In this document: positions 41,416 to 49,530 of the stretch, piece after piece
Layout of the letters: each line of letters opens with the position of its first letter
How positions within the stretch are numbered: the first letter of the stretch is position 1
Virus record (IMG/VR): IMGVR_UViG_3300005663_000037
Location: 1 to 64,000 of that record
Strand: one strand, 5' to 3'
Source of the DNA: a virus
DNA length: 64,000 bases
The notes under the pieces: model-generated
Told to the model about the DNA's origin: nothing
Databases searched by the model: none
Seen by the model: the letters and a program-made list of their open reading frames with translations, nothing else
Position numbers and translations under genes: made by a program

Positions 41416-41760
41416 ATGAACAAGAAAGATAGAACAATCAAAGCAATCGAGTATCTTATAGTTGAGTATAAGGCACATAACTATATTCCTTATATTACTA
41501 ACTGTCCTCTCTGTATCCTTCATCGAAGGCATCCGTTCCCAAAGTCTTGTAAGGGTTGTCCCCAAGCTTGTATAGAAGGCGGCATAGGCTGTATACTTTT
41601 TGACTCCTATCCAAAAAGTCCTTCTTCCCCTACTTATCAAGTAGCTCAAGATATTAGAGCGGCCTTTCACGAAAGACTACTTAAGAAGATTAAGAGACTA
41701 CCTCCCAGTCGATTTACAATAAGAGGCTGGAAATACCTTAAAATGAAATATGACCAATGA
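41416..41760 (+). CDS. Cysteine-motif protein, paralogue C
   Basis: A 114-residue protein with CPLCILH, SCKGCPQ, IGCILFDSY, RAAFHERLLKKIKRLPPSRF and GWKYLKM. It shares this framework with paralogues A and B but lies 3 kb away, so the family was duplicated and dispersed. A terminator follows. Probably zinc-binding. Confidence 0.6.
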   Translation: MNKKDRTIKAIEYLIVEYKAHNYIPYITNCPLCILHRRHPFPKSCKGCPQACIEGGIGCILFDSYPKSPSSPTYQVAQDIRAAFHERLLKKIKRLPPSRFTIRGWKYLKMKYDQ

Positions 41761-41807
41761 GACATTGTTGATGCCTATTGCTAGTAGGTAGTTTAGTAGT
41801 AGTGGTT

Positions 41808-41841
41808 GAGCAGGAGTCTATTCAGGCTCCTGTTCTTTTTA
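41808..41841 (+). terminator. Rho-independent terminator
   Basis: CAGGAG (41811-41816) pairs with CTCCTG (41827-41832), then TTCTTTTT. It ends the transcription unit after paralogue C. Confidence 0.6.
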
Positions 41842-41858
41842 CTTTAAACCCATAAAAA

Positions 41859-42320
41859 ATGAAGATATATTATGCTCACAGCAATAAAGAGATTAATTCT
41901 CCTGTTCATAGAAGACGGGAGATTTTCCTAAAAGAAACCTTTGGTAAGGTAGCCGAGGTTATAGACCCCTCCCACGATTTACCATTAGGTATGTTATCTA
42001 ACCAGTATATTGATTACGCTCTTAACGAGTGTGGCCTTGTAATAGCTACTGAATATCTAGACTTTATAGGAAGAGGAGTTTATACTATTCTTTCTAAGTG
42101 TATTCAGCAGGATCATAAACCTAGAGCTATCTTAATGAGAGAAGATGAAGATAAATTAGGTGTATCCTTTTATCTTGTAAGAGAGGTAGCATTAGTAGAA
42201 CCTTCCGATTGGGTTGTACGATATGGTAAGGTTACTGTAACAAGAGAGGTTAAGTTACTTGACTTGATAGAATTATTAACTAGTAAAAATATACCAGATG
42301 CCGAAGATAAGAAAGTTTAA
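41859..42320 (+). CDS. Nucleotide-metabolism-like protein (deoxyribosyltransferase-like fold, tentative)
   Basis: The 153-residue protein starts MKIYYAHSNKEINSPVHRRR, continuing with EVIDPSHDLP and NECGLVIATEYLDFIGRGVYT. The K-I-Y-x-A-H-S start, D-P-S in a second strand and an acidic helix later resemble nucleoside 2-deoxyribosyltransferase-like proteins. Active-site residues were not confirmed. Leader AAACCCATAAAAAATG precedes it. Overlaps the next gene by 23 nt. Confidence 0.45.
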   Translation: MKIYYAHSNKEINSPVHRRREIFLKETFGKVAEVIDPSHDLPLGMLSNQYIDYALNECGLVIATEYLDFIGRGVYTILSKCIQQDHKPRAILMREDEDKLGVSFYLVREVALVEPSDWVVRYGKVTVTREVKLLDLIELLTSKNIPDAEDKKV

Positions 42321-42495
42321 AGTACTAAAGACTAATAGTGATGAAGAGTTCCAGACTCAGTTAAATCACTACGAGGATGATGGTGGAGATGTAACAGTAC
42401 ATAGTCATCGGTCTAAGTCTGTACCACCTAAACAGATACCTGGTTACACAAAGCATTCTGCGCTTATCAGTTATTGGACAGATGGTAGTAAGTAG
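42298..42495 (+). CDS. Small unknown protein
   Basis: A 65-residue protein, basic start MPKIRKFKVLKTNSDEEFQT and acidic DDGGD in the middle, ending in a Trp-containing tail. It begins within the previous gene and ends at 42495, directly before the structured RNA candidate. Function unknown. Confidence 0.45.
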   Translation: MPKIRKFKVLKTNSDEEFQTQLNHYEDDGGDVTVHSHRSKSVPPKQIPGYTKHSALISYWTDGSK

Positions 42496-42509
42496 AAAAA
42501 ATACAACAG

Positions 42510-42830
42510 AGCAACTTCAAGCAAATGAATTTATCTTCATGGGTTTGAAGAACTAGGCCCTGCCTAGACTAAATACCGGAACTTTAGAAACTACGATGTT
42601 ACTGCAAGGTGAAGTAAGACTAGGGTTGGTGTTAAACCGGGTATGGGAATATTACCTAACTCCCCAAGTATTTAAGATTAAGGAGAGTAAGTTGATGAGG
42701 GACTCCCACCAGAATAGCTAGATACAACTTCAAGAGTAGGCATGCTACGTTTGGAGGAGAAAACGAGGTGAAAAGGGAGCGAAGTCAAGAGACATAGAGA
42801 ACTGGCTCTCTGTCTCAACTCTCCTTTTAA
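42510..42830 (+). ncRNA. Structured RNA candidate of unknown family, ending in terminator-like stem
   Basis: About 320 gene-free bases with dense pairing. A 15-base hairpin with two adjacent A-G mismatches spans 42515-42550. CTAGGC-CCT-GCCTAG (42553-42567) is next. A long-range stem follows, ATACCGG (42573-42579) with CCGGGTAT (42637-42644, one bulge), enclosing TTACT/AGTAA (42599-42617). AAGTTG (42689-42694) pairs with CAACTT (42725-42730), and GTAG/CTAC lies at 42736-42748. The end is a two-layer stem: AAAAGGGAG with CTCTCCTTTT outside (one bulge), and GAGACATAGAGA with TCTCTGTCTC inside (bulge of two), followed by AT-rich sequence. The word CAACTTCAAG occurs at both 42512 and 42725. No RNA family was recognised. 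Confidence 0.5.
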
Positions 42831-42873
42831 TTACTTATATTCAAACTATTATTAACCTTAAACTCATATTATT

Positions 42874-43194
42874 ATGTCAAACAAAGATAAGAAACTAGTT
42901 GTTATCCTTATGGATATTACCTGTGGATGTAGTACGGAAGTACACAACATTCTAAGAGAAGTTTCAAAGACTTCCAAGATAACTCACCAAGAAAATATGG
43001 GTGAGGGTATATCCAACTTAAAAATTAGAGATATTGATCTTAAGGATTGGGACCGCTGGAAGGAAGATGAAAGTTTCTTTGGTGAGGCCTGGGAAGAAAT
43101 AGAAGAAGAAGAAAAAGAAAAGATCATTCTAAAAATGGGGAAGCAGGGAATTGATAAAGATGGGGATCTTATAATTCATGAGAGTCCAGGATGA
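42874..43194 (+). CDS. Acidic unknown protein
   Basis: A 106-residue acidic protein: MSNKDKKLVVILMDITCGCS at the start, helical Glu/Lys-rich (EEIEEEEKEKIILKMGKQG) later. Overlaps the next gene by 4 nt. Leader TAAACTCATATTATTATG precedes it. Function unknown. Confidence 0.5.
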   Translation: MSNKDKKLVVILMDITCGCSTEVHNILREVSKTSKITHQENMGEGISNLKIRDIDLKDWDRWKEDESFFGEAWEEIEEEEKEKIILKMGKQGIDKDGDLIIHESPG

Positions 43195-43694
43195 TGGAAC
43201 TTCTAACTTATTACATAGTAGGAGCCTTCGCAGTAGGTGCTATTACTTTTACTACTAGTCAAAGTGGTATATTTAAGGAAGTAAGAGATTGGATGGGTAG
43301 ATTACACCCTAAGATAGATGATCTAATACATTGTCCTTGGTGTTCTAGCTTCTGGGGATCAGTTATATTTATGTTTATAGCTATGTTCTTAGCTGATTTA
43401 CCTTTGTTTATCATCAGTAGTTATACCTGGTTTAATATACTAGTTATACTATTTGCTTTTCATGCAGTTACTGGATTTGTACATTATATACTTATCCTAG
43501 CGTACGCACCTATAGCAAAGAATGAGATGGCAAGGAAGCAGAGAAGACAACAGGAACTCGCTGCAAGAATAGGAAGCTCCGTTCATCATGAAGATTCTGA
43601 GATTCAGATAGCAAAAGGAAAGAGAAATTTGAAGTTCCCTGAGGTTAAAACAGGAGTAGAGAAGAAAAGATTATATAATAGTCTAAATAGATGA
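43191..43694 (+). CDS. DUF1360-like membrane protein
   Basis: The 167-residue protein has hydrophobic segments (residues 4-22, about 52-75, 80-108) and the motif DDLIHCPWCSSFWGSVIFM, in which Cys-Pro-Trp-Cys followed by F-W-G matches the DUF1360 family of small membrane proteins also found in phages. A cytoplasmic basic tail follows (residues 115-167, many Arg/Lys/Gln). Function of this family is not known to me. Confidence 0.55.
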   Translation: MMELLTYYIVGAFAVGAITFTTSQSGIFKEVRDWMGRLHPKIDDLIHCPWCSSFWGSVIFMFIAMFLADLPLFIISSYTWFNILVILFAFHAVTGFVHYILILAYAPIAKNEMARKQRRQQELAARIGSSVHHEDSEIQIAKGKRNLKFPEVKTGVEKKRLYNSLNR

Positions 43695-43697
43695 ACA

Positions 43698-44237
43698 ATG
43701 TACCGTATAACAGAAAAGTTACAAGGACAGTTAGTAGTAGGCTACAAGATAGCATATACTACAAAGGAAGATGGTTACTACAATTCAGTATATACAAGTA
43801 TGGTATATGATACTGGTAAGATACCGGATCTTTCTATGTTGATGACTAATAAGGGTATGGTTCCTCTAAATAGTCTTCCTGTTCATCCTCAACTTACTTA
43901 TCTCAGAAGCGAACAGTTCCTTTTAGATGATACTGATATATTTAATGAAGTCTTACGTGACCATTTTAGTAAATATCATCACAAAAAGACGGCTCTTTAT
44001 GCTAACCTTCTGGATGCCCAACGACACTTAGGTAAGCTGAAATATTGGCTTGATGACCATCCAACAGATTATAGTTTAGATTATCAACCCCCCAATATTA
44101 TTCTAGTAGTATTACAGATGGAAGGAAGAGCTTGGTGGAGGATACAAAATACAGAAGATCCTTCTAACTATCTAGCCGGAGCAAAAGGGTTCCTAATAGG
44201 AAACATCAAGTCAATAGAGGAACTAAATAGAATTTAA
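43698..44237 (+). CDS. GYKxA-family protein, paralogue 3 (longest member)
   Basis: A 179-residue protein, GYKIAYTTKEDGYYNSVYTS in the first part and GFLIGNIKSIEELNRI at the end, matching the framework of 39098-39502 and 39613-40056. It has an extra helical insert (about 78-125, containing HHKKTALYANLLDAQRHLGK). The gene starts three bases after the preceding one. Function unknown. Confidence 0.55.
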   Translation: MYRITEKLQGQLVVGYKIAYTTKEDGYYNSVYTSMVYDTGKIPDLSMLMTNKGMVPLNSLPVHPQLTYLRSEQFLLDDTDIFNEVLRDHFSKYHHKKTALYANLLDAQRHLGKLKYWLDDHPTDYSLDYQPPNIILVVLQMEGRAWWRIQNTEDPSNYLAGAKGFLIGNIKSIEELNRI

Positions 44238-44284
44238 AAGAATCCTAGTTAAATAAAGTTAAAAACAGTTAAAACAAAAGAAAC

Positions 44285-44806
44285 ATGTCAAAGACAGTTA
44301 AAATTATTACGAAAGAAGTTCTTAAGGACAAAACAAAAGTAGATTATGCCAAGTTAGGTATACTTGAAGAAAGAGGTGAGAAGGTTACAGACCCTGTAAC
44401 AGGGGAACAGTACTTTGCTCACTCAGATCCGAAGAAAACAAGTTTTAATGCCTGGAGTAAAAAACCCTGGGATAAAGAAGGTGAGGCTAGTCCCGACCTT
44501 GGATATAACCTAGAAGTAGGTCAACGTATCCTTGGTTCTGTAGTTACTAGAAGAGTAACTCCATACGATATGCCTGTTGACCCAGATTCAGGGGAGATAC
44601 GAAGCGTTGATACCTATAGCTGTTTAGTTAAAGGTGATACAGATAATGCTGAGGAATTTGAGATTGCTATTGAGCGTCAGTTCAGAGCAAATAATCATCC
44701 TCTTCCAAGTATAGAGGAAGAAGCAAAGATGGAAGAAGAGAAGCTTGCCACTGGAACGGCACTACTCTCTGAAAAAAGCAAAGTTCCAGTAGCCGAGTTA
44801 GGCTAA
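44285..44806 (+). CDS. Unknown protein, single transcription-unit end
   Basis: A 173-residue protein, polar throughout, with RRVTPYDMPVDPDSGEIRSVD near the middle and an acidic C-terminus (EEEAKMEEEKLATG). A strong terminator follows. The acidic end is seen in DNA-binding replisome proteins, but there is no clear OB-fold pattern. Function unknown. Confidence 0.5.
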   Translation: MSKTVKIITKEVLKDKTKVDYAKLGILEERGEKVTDPVTGEQYFAHSDPKKTSFNAWSKKPWDKEGEASPDLGYNLEVGQRILGSVVTRRVTPYDMPVDPDSGEIRSVDTYSCLVKGDTDNAEEFEIAIERQFRANNHPLPSIEEEAKMEEEKLATGTALLSEKSKVPVAELG

Positions 44807-44814
44807 ACAATTAG

Positions 44815-44852
44815 AGAAGGGAGGTAATTAGGATTCACCTCCCTCTTCTTTT
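44815..44852 (+). terminator. Rho-independent terminator
   Basis: AGAAGGGAGGT (44815-44825) pairs with ACCTCCC-TC-TTCT (44837-44849, two-base bulge), followed by TTTTA. It closes the transcription unit of the gene ending at 44806. Confidence 0.75.
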
Positions 44853-44882
44853 ACACTAATTTTTAATACTAAACCCAAAGTT

Positions 44883-45230
44883 ATGCGCAATGAAACTACA
44901 AGTTTAATTCTTAATTGGAGAACGAAGACTGGTGAAATACCAATAACGGAGATGGATTATGATCATTTAACCAAAGCTATATCAACAGTCAGGAGTCGGT
45001 TGAGAGCATACAAGAAACAAATAAATGTTCTTAATGCTCTTAAAGAAGAAAAGGATAGAAGAGAAGAGCAAGCTAAAACAATAGCTCTTCAGGAGATAGA
45101 GGGGTTAACTTCCGAAAATATCCTTCTTATAGGTAGTGAAAACGAAGTCTTATTAGATTTAGAGGATAGAAAAGAGTACTACCAGAGGGTAGCTCATTCG
45201 GGGAAGATAGTTAAACTCAATTTTGTATAG
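44883..45230 (+). CDS. Helical unknown protein
   Basis: A 115-residue charged protein, helical, with MDYDHLTKAISTVRSRLRAY and KKQINVLNALKEEKDRREEQ suggesting coiled coil, and a short beta-like end. Start uses the leader TACTAAACCCAAAGTTATG. Ends shortly before a promoter. Function unknown. Confidence 0.5.
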   Translation: MRNETTSLILNWRTKTGEIPITEMDYDHLTKAISTVRSRLRAYKKQINVLNALKEEKDRREEQAKTIALQEIEGLTSENILLIGSENEVLLDLEDRKEYYQRVAHSGKIVKLNFV

Positions 45231-45253
45231 TAATTAACTTTTTATTCATTTAC

Positions 45254-45284
45254 TTGACATTTAGTAGGAAAAGTGGTAATTTGC
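45254..45284 (+). promoter_or_regulatory. Promoter candidate TTG-N20-TAATTTGC
   Basis: TTG (45254-45256) is followed after exactly 20 bases by TAATTTGC (45277-45284), with AAAAGTGG just before the second box. The same architecture and word recur near 58996. This resembles the Bacteroidota vegetative promoter (TTTG, about 19-21 bases, TAnnTTTG). Confidence 0.6.
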
Positions 45285-45320
45285 CCTTTCCTACCTTGTC
45301 AAGTTAAACTCATCAACACT

Positions 45321-45557
45321 ATGACAAATCATATATTAATCCAAGGACTACTTTACCTACTTGGATTCTACCTACTAGGAATACTAATCACTCACATTGC
45401 TATTAGAATAACTTGGACTATCGTAGGTATGAAGATGCGAGAAAGCGAGAAGATATGGCTCCTGAGTACAGCTCATTGGAGTTGGTGGGGTCTTTATACC
45501 TATATCAAAGGACATAGACAAGCAATTAGGGAAGCGAACAAGAAAAAAGGAGAGTAG
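45321..45557 (+). CDS. Small membrane protein
   Basis: Start at the ATG 45321 (MTNHILIQGLLYLLGFYLLG), 37 bases downstream of the promoter candidate, rather than an upstream ATG at 45273 that would lie in the promoter. The 78-residue protein has one long hydrophobic segment (about 5-32) and a charged C-terminal half (HWSWWGLYTYIKGHRQAIRE). Function unknown. It ends inside a terminator stem shared with the reverse gene. Confidence 0.55.
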   Translation: MTNHILIQGLLYLLGFYLLGILITHIAIRITWTIVGMKMRESEKIWLLSTAHWSWWGLYTYIKGHRQAIREANKKKGE

Positions 45558-45569
45558 AATTACTCTCCT
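45548..45569 (-). terminator. Terminator stem serving the reverse-strand gene
   Basis: AGGAGAGTA (45548-45556) and TACTCTCCT (45561-45569) are perfect arms around GAAT. On the minus strand the stem is followed by a T-run (plus strand A-run 45543-45548). No T-run follows on the plus strand. This supports the existence of the minus-strand gene ending at 45614. Confidence 0.7.
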
Positions 45570-45613
45570 GTATATAGAACATGAAGTATAGTTGGAAATG
45601 TCATTAATCCTTT

Positions 45614-45793
45614 TTATCCTATAATTTGTAAATCAGTATTGATTGTAGCCTTGATACAGCCTATAACCATACGTACTCTATCCCTAGTGATAGTCTCGAT
45701 ACCTCTTTCTTGGGGGGTAGCTTCCAATTTCCTTGCCTTCTGCCTTGCAACGGCCTCGATTGAAATTACAAATCTGTCTTGTGCAGTAAACAT
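45614..45793 (-). CDS. Reverse-strand 59-residue gene in right arm, unknown
   Basis: The minus frame reads MFTAQDRFVISIEAVARQKA, then RKLEATPQERGIETITRDRV and ends VMIGC-like hydrophobic then INTDLQIIG (59 codons, stop at 45614). It is helical, amphipathic and basic, like a small DNA-binding or regulatory protein. The terminator at 45548-45569 points the same way. The gene faces against all others here and lies just upstream of the polymerase gene, so it may control it or make an antisense transcript. No promoter found with confidence. Confidence 0.55.
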   Translation of the reverse strand: MFTAQDRFVISIEAVARQKARKLEATPQERGIETITRDRVRMVIGCIKATINTDLQIIG

Positions 45794-45853
45794 GATGATT
45801 ATTAAATTTAGTTCCTTGTATTATTTAAGCAAGTTATACAAAGTACAGTTAAG

Positions 45854-48800
45854 ATGCAAGTAAAACATAACATTTATTTCCTGACATTAAGAACGCATAG
45901 TGAGATAAAGCGATTTCCTATTATTCGATCAATAGAACCAGTAATCGAAGCATTAAGAAAAACAGACTCCATCGGATTTGACCGGGAGTTTACTAATCTC
46001 GATCCAATATTGGCAGAACCCTTACTCAGTCAGATCGCTACACCTGAGGTAGCTTTTATAATTGATGATGTCTCAATAGACCTGGGAGAGATTCTGAAAG
46101 ACTTTACACACCTACAGTTCATAGGTCACAATATAAAGATAGACTACCAGATGACCAAGCTAAATAATAATATAGTCTTTAGAAACGTTTGGGATACAAT
46201 GATAGTAGACCAAAGACTATCTCTAGGTTCTGGTAGGTCGAATGCACTTGAAGCAACTGTTGAAAGAAGATTGGGTATACGTCTGGATAAGAGTAGAGTT
46301 AAACTGTTCATAGGTATGACACCTGACAGTACGATCACAGATGAACACTTAGAATATGCTATAGAAGATGTTCTCTATCTACATAATGTACGAGAAAGTC
46401 AACGTAAATCTATTGAGAAACATAAACATGAACTGTTGCTTTACGATATTGAGTTTCCTTTAGTGTCTTTGATAGGAGATACAGAATTAGAAGGAATGAT
46501 ACTTCTAGAAAAGTGGAAGGAACAAATTACATATAATGAGAAGATACGACAGGAGATAGAAATAGGATTAGATAAAATACTCTTAGAAATATATGAAAAT
46601 CAGAGTGGCTTTGAGGAGCATGAGGGGTTAAAGCCATTAGTTCCTGTCCTTAGAAGGAAAAGAAGATATGAAAAGACATATAAACTTGATCTCTTTGAAG
46701 ACTCTGCAATAAGTAAAAATGCTAACGCTCGATTTATAAACTATAACTCATCGAAGCAAGTTCTGGACATATTCAGACTACTCGGTTTATGGATTCCTAC
46801 AGCAAAGAAGAAGGATGCTAAGACCGGAGTAAAAAAAGTAATAAATTCTGTAAGTGAAGAGGCTCTACAGCAATATATCATAGACTATGATACAGTTCTT
46901 ACTCCTTTTATAAAAGAGTTACTAAAACTTAAAGGAGTAATAAAGGGATTAGATTCATTTGGAGAAAGATTTTTAGTTAGTAAGTATAAGGTATATAAAG
47001 GAGGAAGGAAAGACCAGTCTAAGATAGGATTTAAGAATCCAGTAACGGGAAAGGTTCATACTCTATACAAGCAAGCTATGACTGAGACCGGTAGATTAGC
47101 TAGTGGTAATGAGAAGATAGGGAAGTTCAATTCACAGAATGTACCAAAAGATAATAGATACCGCACCTGTTTCGGAGTAGAAGAAGGTTTTGAGGTAGTA
47201 ACAGCAGATCTATCAGGAGCTGAATTAGTAATAGGAGCTTCACTATCTGGTGACAAGAGACTATTAGAGTTGGTAGCTGGAGATGATCCTGATGTACATA
47301 GTCCTTTAGCAGAGATATGTTATGATGAAATTACAAGTTATATTCTTAATAATATAAAAGGAGAAAGACAAAGAAAGGAATTAGAGGAGTTATATGAAGC
47401 TGCAGAGTATATTTATGGGGATGAGAGACACGAGATTACCCAAAAACGAGTAAAGGAAGTACTAGAAACCGGTCACTTTGTTCTTAATAAAGAGACAGCT
47501 AAAGACATAAGAGATAAGTTTAAGAACGTTAGCTATGCCTTACCTTATGGAGGAGGCGTAGAAAGAATCATGGATATTCTCAATATGGCTAATGCCTATG
47601 CAACAATTGTAGAAAGTACATTAAAGAACGAACTTCCCGACTTCTTCAAGTATCTTGAAGGTAGTGCTAAACAAGGAGTTGAGAATGGAGTAGTTTACTT
47701 CAATTCAAGAACTAATAGTAGAAGATGGTTTCCTAAGGCAATGGAAGCTAATAGCAGACGACAACGACTCTCATTTGCTGATCAAGGTGCAATTGAAAGA
47801 GAGAGTAAGAATGCCGGTATTCAAGGATGCCTACAAGGTCATAGTAAAGTATTAACAGAATTAGGATATATAGAAATAAGTAAAATACATAGGAAGATGG
47901 AAAAGCCAATGAAAGTATGGAACGGTAACAAGTGGTGTGAATTCAATGTTTTAGACAGAGGATCATGCCAACTAGCTCAGGTGCATCTTTCTAATGGCCT
48001 GATGCTAGACTGTGATACTCGCCATGAATTGTTAGTAGTTACAGAGGAGAGAAGCAGCTTCAAAAAAGTTACCGAACTTACGTCAGAAGATAAAGTAGCT
48101 ATGAGTATGCCGGAACCTATGGATGTAGGAATACCTCCTCAATCCTTTAGTTATAAGGCAGGAGTACATAACTCTATTTCTTTTGACTATCAACCTGACT
48201 CAGAGTTATTCTATTGGATAGGTAGATATTTGGGTGACGGTAATATGTACGACTATCGGCTGGTTATTGTATTTTCTACTAAGCCTAGTGATTTAGAAGC
48301 ATTGGCTCGTGCAGAGACATACTTTGCAGGGTTTAATCCAAAGGTAAGGAAAGTAAAAGAGAATCTGTATGAGTTCACAGTAAACTCAAAGGGATTAGTA
48401 AAATTGATAGAGGCACAAGGGTTTAAGCAAAATAAAACTGCTAAAACTAAGAGAATACCAAACAGTATCTTTTCCCTTCCCTTAGAGTATAGGAAAGAGC
48501 TAGTAAGAGGTTTTATGGGAGCAGACGGATGGTTAGGTAGTAGAATAACCTTACATCTTGCTCAACGTGAAATATTAGTAGAAATGATGAGACTTCTACG
48601 TACCTGTGGTGTTGCTTCTCGTTTGCACGGCCCTTATAAATATAAAGAATTTACTAGCTATAGATTGGATATTAGTAAGCGTTTGTATCTAGAGCATATG
48701 GAAGGAATTAAAACTCCTAATACCTATCCTCAAACTTATGCTACAAGAGCAATGAAAGAAAGATTTGCAGAGCACTACAAGTACAAACGAAACTTATTTA

Positions 48801-49276
48801 AGACTGGGAGTAGTGAAAGATCTTTGTTTAATCGTATGTTGGTTCATGACCCAAGAGACATTTCCGTATATAAACTTAAAGAAATGGATATAGAGGGAGC
48901 AATAGAGATCTACGACTATGATACTTTCGAAAAGCTCGTAGTATTGGAAGAAGAGGCTGTTACTTATACCTTAGAAGTAAAGGACTTATCTCATAGATTT
49001 GATAGTGAGGGAATTATCTCAAAAAATACTCAAGCTGATATGCTTAAAGAAGCTACAGTAGACTATTTCTATCAATACATTCAACCTAACAACCTAGAGG
49101 AACGTGTTAAGTTTCTTCTATTTGTTCATGACGAGATAGCTATAAAGATACCAAAGGGAGAACATCATCACGCAGATAAATTAAAGTTTCATATGAGTCA
49201 AGCTGCTAATAGATACTTGATACCAAGTATTAAGATGGGAGCTGAATATAAAATAAGAAAGACATGGATAAAGTAG
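45854..49276 (+). CDS. polA: DNA polymerase family A with 3'-5' exonuclease, interrupted by an intein
   Basis: 1140 residues as read, 740 after splicing. The exonuclease domain has D43 and E45 in GFDREFT, D97 in NIKIDYQM, and D172 in YAIEDVLYL. Polymerase motif A is VVTADLSGAEL with D452, motif B is RDKFKNVSYALPYGGG (553-568), and motif C FVHDEIAIKIP has D1093 and E1094. A 400-residue intein (659-1058) interrupts the NAGIQG/TQADMLKEA segment of the fingers-palm region. The enzyme would copy the phage genome with the helicases and primases in this arm. Its end overlaps the next gene by 13 nt. Confidence 0.85.
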   Translation: MQVKHNIYFLTLRTHSEIKRFPIIRSIEPVIEALRKTDSIGFDREFTNLDPILAEPLLSQIATPEVAFIIDDVSIDLGEILKDFTHLQFIGHNIKIDYQMTKLNNNIVFRNVWDTMIVDQRLSLGSGRSNALEATVERRLGIRLDKSRVKLFIGMTPDSTITDEHLEYAIEDVLYLHNVRESQRKSIEKHKHELLLYDIEFPLVSLIGDTELEGMILLEKWKEQITYNEKIRQEIEIGLDKILLEIYENQSGFEEHEGLKPLVPVLRRKRRYEKTYKLDLFEDSAISKNANARFINYNSSKQVLDIFRLLGLWIPTAKKKDAKTGVKKVINSVSEEALQQYIIDYDTVLTPFIKELLKLKGVIKGLDSFGERFLVSKYKVYKGGRKDQSKIGFKNPVTGKVHTLYKQAMTETGRLASGNEKIGKFNSQNVPKDNRYRTCFGVEEGFEVVTADLSGAELVIGASLSGDKRLLELVAGDDPDVHSPLAEICYDEITSYILNNIKGERQRKELEELYEAAEYIYGDERHEITQKRVKEVLETGHFVLNKETAKDIRDKFKNVSYALPYGGGVERIMDILNMANAYATIVESTLKNELPDFFKYLEGSAKQGVENGVVYFNSRTNSRRWFPKAMEANSRRQRLSFADQGAIERESKNAGIQGCLQGHSKVLTELGYIEISKIHRKMEKPMKVWNGNKWCEFNVLDRGSCQLAQVHLSNGLMLDCDTRHELLVVTEERSSFKKVTELTSEDKVAMSMPEPMDVGIPPQSFSYKAGVHNSISFDYQPDSELFYWIGRYLGDGNMYDYRLVIVFSTKPSDLEALARAETYFAGFNPKVRKVKENLYEFTVNSKGLVKLIEAQGFKQNKTAKTKRIPNSIFSLPLEYRKELVRGFMGADGWLGSRITLHLAQREILVEMMRLLRTCGVASRLHGPYKYKEFTSYRLDISKRLYLEHMEGIKTPNTYPQTYATRAMKERFAEHYKYKRNLFKTGSSERSLFNRMLVHDPRDISVYKLKEMDIEGAIEIYDYDTFEKLVVLEEEAVTYTLEVKDLSHRFDSEGIISKNTQADMLKEATVDYFYQYIQPNNLEERVKFLLFVHDEIAIKIPKGEHHHADKLKFHMSQAANRYLIPSIKMGAEYKIRKTWIK
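47828..49027 (+). mobile_element. Intein with LAGLIDADG-type homing endonuclease domain in polA
   Basis: The insert begins with Cys659 (CLQGHSKVLTELG), has block B in CDTRHEL (T722, H724), and LAGLIDADG motifs in WIGRYLGDGN (D795) and RGFMGADGW (D891). It ends TYTLEVKDLSHRF, then GIISKN with Asn1058, followed by Thr1059 as the +1 residue. That is class 1 splicing chemistry. The penultimate residue is Lys rather than the usual His, which is odd but tolerated in some inteins. Both aspartates of the endonuclease are present, so homing may be active. The insertion site lies in a highly conserved polymerase motif. Confidence 0.85.
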
Positions 49277-49530
49277 AAAAATGGAGAAACAACAAGACCG
49301 GTGACATTTACTGGGAACTTTGTTCTCTAGTTGATGCTACCAATGAACCTAAATATGGAGATATAGTTTTTTATACCAAAGTGATAACATGGAAGGATCT
49401 TCTTTCTAGAATTACTTATTGGATAAAGGGATATAAGCATCCAGCTAAAACATTCTTCTTTCGAGAGTCAGGGGAGTTCATAGATAAGTTTACTCCTCTA
49501 GATATATGGAAGATGAACAATTACTTGTAG
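49264..49530 (+). CDS. Unknown small protein overlapping polymerase end
   Basis: An 88-residue protein with Trp-rich beta pattern (NNKTGDIYWELCSLVDATNE, LSRITYWIKGYKHPAKTFFF). It starts 13 nt inside polA. The aromatic spacing suggests a small SH3-like or membrane-peripheral fold. Function unknown. Confidence 0.5.
   Translation: MDKVEKWRNNKTGDIYWELCSLVDATNEPKYGDIVFYTKVITWKDLLSRITYWIKGYKHPAKTFFFRESGEFIDKFTPLDIWKMNNYL

Noticed and set aside
42482-42556. 24-codon frame at the 5' end of the structured RNA candidate
   Set aside because: It would overlap a strong hairpin; the sequence is plausible, but length and lack of leader do not support it.
45639-45863. Plus-strand 74-codon frame before DNA polymerase
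   Set aside because: The minus strand carries a more natural 59-codon gene with matching terminator; the plus frame reads as its shadow.
47828-49027. Group I intron instead of intein in polA
   Set aside because: The reading frame is continuous through the insert with intein splicing blocks and endonuclease motifs, which an intron would not require.
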